Positions 9,061 through 19,300 of a DNA stretch of 21,566 nucleotides are shown here, piece by piece (the first letter of the stretch is position 1; the number at the start of each line of letters is the position of its first letter). The notes under the pieces were generated by a model. The model was not told the origin of the DNA. It was given only the letters and a program-made list of their open reading frames with translations, and made no database searches. Origin of the DNA: Nephromyces sp. MM_2019 (Eukaryota; Apicomplexa; Aconoidasida; Nephromycida); contig JADHZB010000957.1 in the NCBI GenBank assembly GCA_015657535.1, positions 1 through 21,566 on the forward strand, given 5' to 3'. A program made the translations under genes and the position numbers.

Positions 9061-12029
9061 GCGCATATGTGTGTGGTGTTGCTAACGTCGAAGCTCAGCG
9101 GCTTTTAGAGCGCGTATCACTTCACTAACATTGCAGGCAAATGCATTACTTCCATGGGAAATTTACACTGTAGAGATCTGCACCTGTTCACCCTTTTCAG
9201 TGATAAATGTGTCTGAATGCTGTCTTTGTTTGCTTGTGATGCAAAATTCGTGTAATAGCAATCCTGGAACTTCAATGATATTAATACCTTCGTTGTTTCG
9301 GCGCTAGATGGAATCATCCAAGCTTTTTACTATACGCTTAAGTTCTTGGTGTACTCTACCGTATCGGAAACTTTTAGAAACTAAAATGCACCAGTCAACG
9401 AAAAAGTTATTGGAAAACCCATTGAGAAAGTCCCTTGAAGTATATGTGGCATGGCTTTCTCTAGACGCTCTGCACGCTTCCAAAGTGGCTAGGGCAGTTT
9501 CTGCTTTTCGCGTAACATTGATGAAGATTAGTGAATTTTAAGCAAAGCTTAATACTAGTTTGAACGCTCTCTCTAATGAAATATCCAGTAAGCGAGATGT
9601 TGATTTTTTTTCGTCATTAAAGTTAAGACTTTATTATTAGTGTCCTACATGTATGTTTTCACCCCTCTTATGACGATTAAGGTAGCGCACCATATGTTAG
9701 GAATAATTTTGAAGTTTAGTTGAAGCAAATTATATATGCAGGATTTTAATTTTGTTTAATCTCTATTATCCTTTACAAATTTTAAATACATTAGCTTGCT
9801 TTTATTCAGGTTTGTTTGGTGAATCTTTTATGGCTAGTAATCTATACATATATCCCGTAAAATCTGTATATTTTAACGGTTAGATGGGCAACTTTAAAGT
9901 GAAGCTGAAAAATTTGGTGGAATACACAAATTTTAGCAAGTGCATAGTATCTTGAAAAAGAAATTGAAAGCTCACAAAAAGGTGCACTTGCACACCCATA
10001 GGTAGTAAACTTATTCGCCTGGAAAAAAAAGCTCCAAATCACGAAAAAAACTTGGCTATCCGTTCAGATGTGCACAAAAAGCATACAACAGCCTAAAAAT
10101 CAAGGCGAAAGTTCCAGTAGTTCTCAAAATTTTACGACTTTTACCTTCTGATAACTCCCACAAAAAAAGGACTGAGCAGCATTGGCGTTTCGGTTTTGTA
10201 TTTTGTATGAAAGTTTCTGCGCTGCCAACTTCTTAATGATTGAATCACGTTCCTTTAAACTACTATTTCTTAGCGAGATAACATGGTACTGGATTGCAGC
10301 TGCTTTTGTATTCGATCGTTCATAAGTTTCTCATGAGAGTCAACGTAGCGCATAATATACAAAAATAAATGCGTGCATGGAATAACTCAGTTTTAAAGCT
10401 AATCAGGTTGCTAAACATCGAAAGGGTCCCGTGCAAATGTGTACTCTGGAGGAGTTTTACTGCCAAAAGTTTCGTTTACATTCTCAGAGTGATGCTTTTG
10501 CTGCAGCTAACTGAGTTTAATCTTGCTCATCTATATGATGAAGTAAATGATGGCCTTTTCCTTGCAGTAGCTCTAAGCGAAAGAGATCTGATCCTGGAAC
10601 ATCCGCTTTGTTTTGGCGGACACTGAGCGCTAAGTTGCCCCATGGAAGTCCCCTTGGTCTAACATGCTAAATTGCGGCAAATTGGTGAAAGAAAAGCATA
10701 AAGAGGAAATGACACCGAAAAACTCATCAAACAAAATGAAATAATACCATGTTATGTATGATATGCGTAAAATATTATTAACATGCATACACGCAGCAGT
10801 TGTTAATGTAGCTGTGAGCAAATTTTCCGAGGTGAAATATTCTTAGGACTTTCAAGAGTTGAATGTCTAATAGCTGTCAAGAAATATATTTCTGTAGGTT
10901 CCCTAGCATTTGGAGTCACTACAAACTTTTTTCGCGTTTCTCAAAAGATGCGATACTAAAAACTAGCTGGTACAAGAAGTTCTGTGCAGTTCAAGAAAAT
11001 TGCAATTTTCTTGTATCCTGCATTACGCCCATTGATGAACTTTTTGTGCTAAGCTTGTCGTTTGAGTTGCAGCTTCAAACTGTCGCAAAAAAAGTGGTGT
11101 ACTTGGAAAAAAAAGTGAATTATTAAAGTAAAGCTTTAGTCAACGCCAAGACTATGAAACACACGTGAAATCCTCTTTCATTAAACAATACTCTAAAGAT
11201 TGTACCAGCGTGAAGGCAAGAACTGCATAAAGTAAAGCAAATACGCATCAGCTTTCCAACTACTTCAATTAATTTGCTCTCACTAAGTAGAAAACATGTT
11301 TTTAGTTCCCAATTTTGTTCCTCATGCTCCTAATTTTAAGTCGCTTTTCATCAAGTGCAGCGCTAACGTCAGGCCGCCGGTGAGTCAAAGGCCAGCTAAA
11401 AAGGTCACCTTTTGTCAGCGAGACATTCCTGTAAACTCGCAAAGCATCGAGCTCTTTGCTATGTCTTATAGTGATCTCAATAAGAATAGCAAATCCATAA
11501 TATCTCGACAAATAATTTGCAAAGTCACTTCCACACGTCGAAATGCTAACGTATCGAATTTATAAATTATCAATGGATACTTCTAAAATAGTGGTACCCC
11601 AATGCTTTTATAAGAGCTTCTATGCAAAATGTCATATTACATGGTGTAACGGTTGCATCTATTTTCCTCCAGATTGAATATCAACTTCGAATATTTGTGT
11701 ACCTTATTCTTGAATTGAGTGACTAGATGGATTGTCTTTCGAGCGGAATCGCATACCAAAACTTGCAATCTTTATACTCTACCCCAGCGACTGAATAAAC
11801 ACTCCTTGCAGACCCTATTAATTTAAGATAAAATATAGTGTAGTGCACCTCTACGTAGTTTTCCAATGACTTCCCAAGAATATCATTAAAACAAGTAATG
11901 CACGTCCAAAAAGGCCTTTTGAACTTCAATCTGAATTATCACGTGTGTATAAGTCATAATCATTTTCTTTCTAGTACTTTCCTCCTGCTACTTCCTAATA
12001 ATCCACACATCACATGCATTGCATAAATA
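9061..12029. other. Intergenic stretch with only short open frames
   Basis: Much of 9.8-11.3 kb is A-rich on the + strand. Plus-strand open frames of 77-89 codons lie at 9308-9541, 10369-10626, 10863-11126 and 11296-11565. They are within the length expected by chance in AT-rich DNA and resemble no family I know. I could not join them by GT-AG introns with good acceptors. It may be UBC9 leader sequence, an unrecognised small gene, or plain spacer. Confidence 0.5.
11296..11565 (+). CDS. Possible 89-residue hypothetical protein (weak)
   Basis: A complete frame opens with an ATG that has A at -3 and ends TAA at 11563-11565. The peptide is basic and of mixed composition rather than Cys/Phe-rich. 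Residues around 35-40 read AKKVTF, which fits the RVxF-type PP1-docking consensus, but such short matches are common. A pyrimidine-containing AG (CTCTCACTAAGTAG) sits just upstream. No homologue recognised; the minus frame 11302-11511 overlaps it. I rate it more likely chance than real. Confidence 0.15.
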   Translation: MFLVPNFVPHAPNFKSLFIKCSANVRPPVSQRPAKKVTFCQRDIPVNSQSIELFAMSYSDLNKNSKSIISRQIICKVTSTRRNANVSNL

Positions 12030-12453
12030 GTCCAACCATTAGCTCTGCTGTCGCCCATCAGTAACTCCGTTCACGCAGATATTAAACCACGATGACTGGT
12101 GCTTTGCGCTGTCTACTTTCCATTCCACTCGTCGTTGCCTCCTCGAAAGGGCTATCAATGAATTCGCTTGCCTTTGGCGAAGTAGTCGCCTGCACTTCTT
12201 ACCCCGGAAATTAGGCTTCGCGCTTATGCTTCTTACCTGTCTCAACATGTCTATTCAACCTACTTAAGCTCAGGTGATTGAGAGAGATGGTTCCCGCTGA
12301 TGATGTTGGGATGCATACGAACCTCGCTCGATTGCGGGGATGGTGCCTGTTTCAGCAAGTGGTGCCTGCAAGCTATTTGGCCAGCAAGCATCTTCGCAAC
12401 GTCGCGAGGCACCGCACAGCAAAGGCGATTCTATGCAGATATCCTTTCACGCT
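12030..12453. other. GC-richer patch, possible promoter zone or unrecognised exon
   Basis: Rows in this patch approach or exceed 50% GC by eye (for example 12121-12180 and 12361-12420), against roughly a quarter to a third in nearby rows. Both strands carry short open frames (minus 12039-12248; plus 12278-12547) with no recognisable family. It sits between the region whose minus strand looks like transcript sense and the T-rich region leading to the CCCH gene, so a divergent promoter is one reading. An unrecognised exon is another. Confidence 0.35.
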
Positions 12454-12482
12454 CGCACACACAGATACACACACACAAACAC
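12454..12482. repeat. CA microsatellite, interrupted
   Basis: CA dinucleotides interrupted by GAT and AAA, directly after the GC-richer patch. Confidence 0.75.
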
Positions 12483-12515
12483 ATTTGAGGACAACTTTTT
12501 TGTGGCATGTGTATA

Positions 12516-12592
12516 CTGCTGGTTTATATATATCATATATATTCTAGCATGGTGTATATATGTGTATGAATAACTGAGATAGATATATATAC
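12516..12592. repeat. TA-rich low-complexity tract
   Basis: Repeated TATATA and ATATAT strings with short GTG and GATAGA interruptions. Confidence 0.7.
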
Positions 12593-15502
12593 CAGCGCGA
12601 TCCACTATTTCCGGTTCGCACTATCAGCATCCAAGTTTGTCGTGGTTGCTTCATTGTATTTCCGTACCCCGCTATCTCGCTTGACATGGTTCTGCTTGTA
12701 ACTTGTACCAAAAGAACAACACAAAGCGTGTCTCCCCGTTGCTTCTGCTGAAACTCTACTGTTTTCCTGAAGTGCCTTCTTGTATATATACCCATTTTAA
12801 GTGTGTTCCAATTGTGAATAAGCAAGACTGCTCGGATACTCAAGGCAACTGCTCTGAAATTCCACGATAATTACGTGTTCATTCGAAGTAAGGATAACCA
12901 AAAAAGTTTATAGCAGAAGAAAAGCAGTAGTTTCGTACACTGTTACTTGCATGGAATCGAATATTTAATGTAATAATATATAATCCGAGGAAGTTTTTAT
13001 TTTCCCACGAAATTGCACACGTTGCTTTTGCTTTGGTATCTAATTGCATAGTGAGCCGTGGTTTCACGCCTCATTCGCGTGCCTTGTGTGTGTAACATTA
13101 GTGTGCCTGTAGTAGGTGCATTTTATCTAGAAAAATTAATGCGGGCATTTGAGCAGCTCCCCGTTTGGTATGTAATTTTCCTGCGAGTTTATTTTGGATC
13201 CTCCTTCTTTTGGCGTTTACATTCTATTTCAATTTTCCCGGAAGATTCCTTGCATAAGAGAACTTTTCAAGTAGACTTAACGTAAGGTAGAACGCATCAA
13301 TCTTTTTTCCGGACTTGCTTTTGAAAGTGTTGATTTCTGTGTAGTTGCGGTGTTTTTTTAAAGTGTGATTTCCTTTTGTGTGTGTAATTTCCTTTTAAAA
13401 AACCAATTTCCTTCACCTTTGGTGCTTACTGTAAAAGGATGATGTTGATAGTAGCAAATAACAATAATGTGGTCCTTTGTGTCGGAAACGCTGGCAATCT
13501 AGATTTCTATGAGATTCCTACCGTTGAAGTACTATACTTCTCATTACGGTCTAATTTTTTATCGAAGCTGAATTCCTGTTTCATGTGGAACCCATCATTA
13601 TACTGAGGGTTCTCGATATTTTTGCGGAGGCGGAATTTATACTGACATTGTCGGAGTTGTTAGATTAGTAGGTATTAAGCCTTCAAAATTAACAGCAGGG
13701 CAAGAGCTACAGTAATGCAAGCTCTTTAGTACTTACATAGTTTTTTACGTGATTACAGATATTCGCTTCAGACTAAAAGGCCCCATTTAAAAAGTCTGTT
13801 TGCGTAATTTTACGGGGCAGCGGCTTCGTAAAAACGTCGACTCTCTACTTCCGCTGAAGGCTTTTGCAGCAGGAGCGTACATCTTGTTTTTCACAATTTT
13901 TTTTGCTATCCAAAGCCTTTAACATTTTGTATCTTGAAGGAGTTTCAGCTGCAGGGTCGAAGTAGACTTCTCTGGTTTTTTTATCTCAAAAACATTAGGG
14001 CAGTTCTATTTGGAGAAATCCCACTGCTTTGATTACTTATGTGTGCTACGCTGCTGAATTCTTGCTTTCTGTAATAAGTTGAGCGTGGGTAGGGGTACGC
14101 AAGATTCATGCAGAAAGCTCTACTAAAGAAATTTATGGTTATTATAAAGACCTTATTTTAACGGTTAGTGGTAGCTTTTTTAGGAAGCAGAAATGTCTGT
14201 TTTTGTATTTGTTTTTGTGTGTGCTTATGTGTTGGTTGTTGCTCCTTTTATCACCAGTTTTGCGCCAGTTTTTGTTCCTTGTTTTGCACCTTTTATCACC
14301 CAGTTTTATGCTATAGATTTGCCCTTCATTCTGATTTTGCTTTTATTTTCTTAAAAATTGGTATTTTCAAATGGTTGGAAACTATTCCAAATAACACCAA
14401 TTAACTCTTTCATGGTGGTTTGAATCCGCTTTTGAAGTGGAATTTGGATGTGTGTTCACCGTATATTTCTACACAAGTACACCTTTGCTATTGAAAGCAT
14501 TATGCAAATATACGCACACACATAGACGCATGCTGGATATCGTTAGAAGCAGCTATTTTGCGAAAAGATATGGTAAAAGAGCGATTTAACCACACGTGCA
14601 CGGCAGCTAAGTTACCAACAGAGAGGTTTAGCCAGAAACACACACACACTGCTACTGTATGCGACGTTAAGGAACATATGGAAACAACTCCAAAATGAAG
14701 TTCTTCTCTAGTTTGGCTACATGTTCTTTTATTAGAAGACTTTGTTTAGGAGCTTATTCGACCTTTTTTTCCACATTCGAGGGAATATCCGGTTGAATTT
14801 TGAGGAGTAAAGCCTGCTGATTAAAATATCAGTGTCTTCCTAAGTTTTTTCAAAACTACTTTGTGTTTTTCTTCAAAGAAATCCTTCGTTGGATCTCAGT
14901 ATTTTTATTTTACGATTTTCATTTGAAATGTGAATAGATGCATCTTTTTCCTGGCTACTTTCCATGCAAAAAGCTGTTTTTCAACCTTTTTTTGTCGGAA
15001 AAAGACAATTTGAATGAGCTATTTGCTCAACGTATTTAGTGCCACTGTTTTTGAGAGTAAATGAAGAAGCTGTTTCATTGAGCCAAAAGCAGACTCCTTT
15101 CTAAGCTACAAAAACCGTATCAGCATTTTTTTGCTTGCAGCTTCTACGGCGGATTACTGAGCTAATAGAAATTTCCATTTCTAAAGTGATGTAAAACTTG
15201 CGGTCCTTTGCAAAGGGTAAAAGCTTGAAAATTGATTTGAAGATTTCACTCCTTTTGGGGACGTGTGTGTATGTAGGTATCAATTAGACATGCTGTTGAA
15301 GCTGAGATGTGAGATTTTCACATTTTCAAGAGATTTTCCTGTTTGAGCTTGCATTTTTTGCCTATCCTTGCAGTATCGAACAATTTGATGTTATAAACAA
15401 GAGAATTGAAGTTAGCCTGCTGCTGTTGAATGTTGTTTGTATCTTCAAAAATGATGGAATTCGAGGTTTTTGCTGAATAGATGGTGTAATTTTATGGAAG
15501 AG
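12593..15502. other. T-rich stretch without identifiable gene
   Basis: From about 13.0 kb the + strand is T-rich with frequent TTTTTG and GTGTG strings, matching the sense-strand bias of the CCCH gene's intron. It could therefore be the long leader or leader introns of that gene. An ATTTCCTTTT motif repeats near 13367, 13386 and 13404, and CCTTTTATCACC-AGTTTT repeats at 14244 and 14289. The 78-codon frame at 14168-14404 is Cys/Phe-rich and looks like translated noncoding DNA. Confidence 0.5.
14244..14307. repeat. Short direct repeat, two copies 45 bases apart
   Basis: CCTTTTATCACCAGTTTT at 14244-14261 recurs with one extra C at 14289-14307. The spacer is itself built of TTTTG and CCAGTT pieces, suggesting local slippage. 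Confidence 0.7.
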
Positions 15503-15696
15503 GACACGCACACACACATACACACATAGATGCGTACAGCCACAGACACATAGCCACGTAGACAGCTAGACAGGTAGGCACATAGACACACATAGGCACA
15601 CACATGCGCTGGCACACACATATAGACATGTACCCGCATGCGCACCTACAGACATAGACCCACACACGTACACGCATACGTACAAATACACACGCT
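15503..15696. repeat. Degenerate CA-rich minisatellite, about 190 bases
   Basis: A long run of ACACA, CATAGACA and GCACACACA variants, with ACGTA and CATGCG interruptions. It reads as alternating purine-pyrimidine and is C/A-rich on the + strand, opposite to the T/G bias around it. The minus-strand Cys/Val/Met-rich open frames here are products of this repeat, not genes. Confidence 0.9.
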
Positions 15697-16308
15697 CAAA
15701 GTTCTGAGCTGCTTGAAGATCACGCTGCTGGCTCACCTGCTTATTAATATGTAGACTTTTGTTCGGCTAATCTTACTGCCTCTTCTGTACCTGCTTATTA
15801 AGCTTTTAGTAGTGACTGATTCAATCTTTCTCTCTCTAGCGTGTATTCGATTGGCTGTAGCGACCTGGCTCAAGGTGGCAAGCTCTTGGAGACAGGTTTT
15901 CTTTAATGTAATTGTAGCTTTTATATTAGGCCGTGTGAAGCTACGCTTATTGCTGTGTGTGCGTTATACGCTTTGATCACTGTCGAGCTCTTACTGTGAT
16001 ATTAGACCCCCCCCAGTTTCGGAATAGTAAATATATAGGCTGCTTGTGTGTTTTTCCCCTGTGTGTGTGTTTTTCTAGCAAACTCTCCCGTGCTACTGCT
16101 ACCTTTAGTGATCAATCCTGCTCTCTTTGTTTTTTCGCTTATATATCCCGTTTTTTCCCCTGTGTGTGTGTTTGCTTTCAGCAAACGCTCCCGTACTACT
16201 GCTGCAACTCTTTTTCAATCAGCTCAAGTTCCTTTCAGTGTAAAATATCACAACCACTTATCGTACTAGCAGCCAAAACTCCCACATATAAGCACACTTC
16301 TATACAAG
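15697..16308 (+). promoter_or_regulatory. Leader and promoter region of the CCCH gene
   Basis: It contains a TTTCTCTCTCTAG pyrimidine run near 15828-15839, a C8 homopolymer at about 16007-16014 and two copies of an acceptor-like cassette (16050-16100 and 16150-16203). An in-frame TAG at 16267-16269 separates it from the ATG at 16309. The acceptor-like cassettes suggest that the mRNA leader is spliced, but I could not identify the matching upstream donor or a transcription start. Confidence 0.5.
16050..16203 (+). repeat. Duplicated splice-acceptor-like cassette in the CCCH leader
   Basis: Copy A (16050-16100) and copy B (16150-16203) each run T5-6, CCCC, (TG)n, a T-rich stretch, an AG, then CAAAC(T/G)CTCCCGT(G/A)CTACTGCT. 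The AGs are at 16077-16078 (TTTTCTAG) and 16180-16181 (GCTTTCAG). The sequence after each AG is nearly identical, so use of either would give leader exons with the same first bases, one about 103 bases longer. A TATATA string precedes each copy. Confidence 0.85.
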
Positions 16309-19300
16309 ATGCCTTCCACAGCTATTCAGTACGAGCTAGTATCTTCGGAACTACCTAAGAAACTCTGCCTTCCCAACACTACCTCCAACTTATGGCTGTG
16401 TGGTAGGTATATGAAACCTTCTGCTGATGTTTCAGCAAAGAAGCATCTTCCTAACTCTTCCTCAAAACATCCAACTTCTTCGAAAAATTTGTTTGTTACT
16501 GCAAACAATAGCTCTGTTAAGTCTAATAACATTATCGAGCCTACTGGGAGCCATAACTCTTTTGTATCTACCAATGCTGCTATTGGTAAAACTGCACACG
16601 CTGCTCCATACACTGGTGCACACGCTGCTCCACACACTGGTGCACACGCTGCTCCATACACTGGTGCAACTAACCCCAAGACTAATCATGTTGCTAGTGC
16701 AAACACCCCAGTTCCCCCTGCCCGTAAACAATATCAAACAGCTGCCACTTCACATACGGATAAACGACGGGAGGAAGAAGGTAAGAAAGCTGCGACTTTT
16801 CTTTCTTTAAAAAGGTCTTCTCCGCACACACAGAGAGATTCACCCCAGAAAACGATGGGATTATCATCTGACTGCTCTCCAGTGGCGTATACATCTTCTC
16901 AACGTTTGAAGCAATTTGAAGCGACTTCTACGCCTCTTTTAGCCAGCACAAGCTCGGGGGTTCGGGGTGCTTCCAGCTCTCCGTCCTTGATGTCTATAAT
17001 ATCAGCAGCAAATCCTTCGCCTCCGGTAGCACACACCACCACCACATTTGGAAACCCTTCTTTGGGGGTATCTTCAGTCGTCCAGGGCTCGCCAATCGTT
17101 TCAATTCAGATGCTAAAGACCAAGATTTGTGTGGATTTCAAGAATTCAAAGTGTGTGAGGGGAGAGTTTTGCCCCTACGCACACAGTGAATTGGAGGTTA
17201 GGCCACTTCCAGACTTTAAAAAGACGAAGATGTGTACACTTCACATGGCCGGAAAGTGCGAATCTGCTGCTGACTGCATCTTTGCACACACAAAGGAAGA
17301 GCTTCGCTTTACCTGCAGTTTTCCTCAGTATAAGACAGAACTATGTAGATTTCACTCCAATCATGGTGGCAGGGGGTGCAACTATGGAGATATGTGTCCG
17401 TATGCTCACTCCAATGAGGAAAAGGAATCAGCTGTAGCTTCAGCAGGTCGGGCAATGCAAGGAGTTGATTTACCTGGAGTGACTGGTGACGGTAGTGGTG
17501 GTGGTGTGTTCTCCTCCTCGCTGGATAACGGCGAGGTGTCTTCTTCTCCTATAGGAGGAGGATCTTCAACTGCTTTTTCTGGCGGAATTGCTGCTTTTCA
17601 TAGTGAAAACAAGGCGAATAATGATGGCGGAAATTCTGGGATATCTCCCACCCGTGAAGGAGTATCAAAGGAAGGAGGCAATGACGGAGCATCAGCAGGT
17701 AACGGCAGCTATACACTTTGCCCCCCTGGGGAGATCAGCAGTGCTTTATCTCCGCAATCACCGGTCAAAGGGGGACGTAGAGGGAGTCTGAACTCCATCA
17801 TTACCTCTAATAAAGGAGGAGGAGCGAGGCAGGAACCACATCGCCGCCCCCCGCTTCTTATCGAATCTCCCAATGGGAGGAGTCGCGTGTGTGAAGTCGA
17901 CAGGGTAGCAGTTGGGAGCCCCTCACAAGAGAGAGTTTTTTCCTTCCAGAGAAATGATGTGGGCAAATTACAGGGTGGTGTGTCGCCCCCCATATACAAC
18001 CCCTCCGACGCGATCCTCAACGAAACTCCTTCAGTGCAGAGAATGGGTGGCCCCTTCGAAGGAGCTTCTCCCTCCTGTCCCTCACATACTTTAGAGCAGA
18101 GTTTGGGAGTCAAGGCTCATCCAAGAACACACCAAATTGGTAATCTCTGCACCAAAATCGCGCCTGATGTTGCTTTAGACTCTAGGTCGGTGCAGGGTGC
18201 ACTATCACAGCTTTCACAGCAGAAAAGGAGTAGTTTTATGGGTAGAAGATATACAACAGGTATAGGTGATGAAGCTTCCAATGACCAGCTGCCTCATAGA
18301 GTTGCTCCTCCTCCTCCTTTACCCCATCAATTCACGAAGAATCGACATCAAAAACGATGGCAAACAGCTTCTCATGGGAGAAATTCTCCGGAAAACTCGA
18401 ATTTTAGGAATAATCCTTCAGAATCTGCTGAAAACTTAACTTTTTCATCTTCAGCAGCAGCTAATGTCACTAAAGACGTAGAACATGGAAGATATAACTC
18501 AAGAAACAAGGAGAAAAGGGGGGTGAAAACGCACGGAAATCCCATTGCTAATGCTCTCTCTTTCGGAAGACCTGTTTTAGGGAATGATGTATACTTTAAC
18601 ACTCATGAAGAGATGCTTAAAGATCCTAGCAATGAGCGTGTAAACACACAGAAAATCCATAGTATTAAGAAAACCACAGTAAATAAACCGACGAACTTAT
18701 CTCTCACTGGAAATGCTTCTTCATCCGAAGCTGCGTGTGCGCCCTCCTCTGGGAAATTCATTGATTTTGCATCTTTGTATGCAAAATATGGAGTTTCTAA
18801 GAAGAGGCAAGGAAGCAGTGGTAGTGCTCAATGTGGTGATAGTTTTGCTGGTGCTGTTATCAAGAACATGGCTACAACACCCCCCACAATGGCTACCCCC
18901 CTAGTTACTGCTAAAACGCGCACTTTTATCACCCCTACTAGTACATCTGCTTGCTCTACTCCAGCCTCAGAAGAGATGCCACCTTCCTCCCATGATGGAG
19001 AAATCGTTGAAGACTGCAATCTGAAGACGAAATCTTCAGTTTCCACAATCTCTAGTGAGAAGGAGGAAATCATCATGACGACACACCACACCTCCCGAGC
19101 ACCCCTCATAGAAGAGCGGGTTTCTAGCGAACACTCAACTGAAGAGTTCCCAAACCCTCCACTTGATCAGAGGCAGAAGCTTGATTTCCTCTGGAATCCC
19201 TCCTCTCTTTGCTCGAATGTTGTTCTCAACAGCATCTCCACCTCTTGTGGACACAAATTCACACACAACGAGCTAGCAGATACTGAAGATGGTAGCGGAG

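Noticed and set aside
10529..10626. Possible C/D snoRNA (ATGATGA and CTGA boxes)
   Set aside because: There is no terminal stem and no internal C'/D' boxes.
15368..15385. Minus-strand GTTCGATAC resembling a tRNA B box
   Set aside because: The flanking bases do not form a T stem, and there is no A box or acceptor stem.
15445..15677. Two overlapping minus-strand open frames rich in Cys, Val and Met
   Set aside because: They are direct translations of the CA-rich minisatellite.
17709..18113. 134-codon minus-strand open frame
   Set aside because: It is a shadow of exon 1 of the CCCH gene with no recognisable motif.
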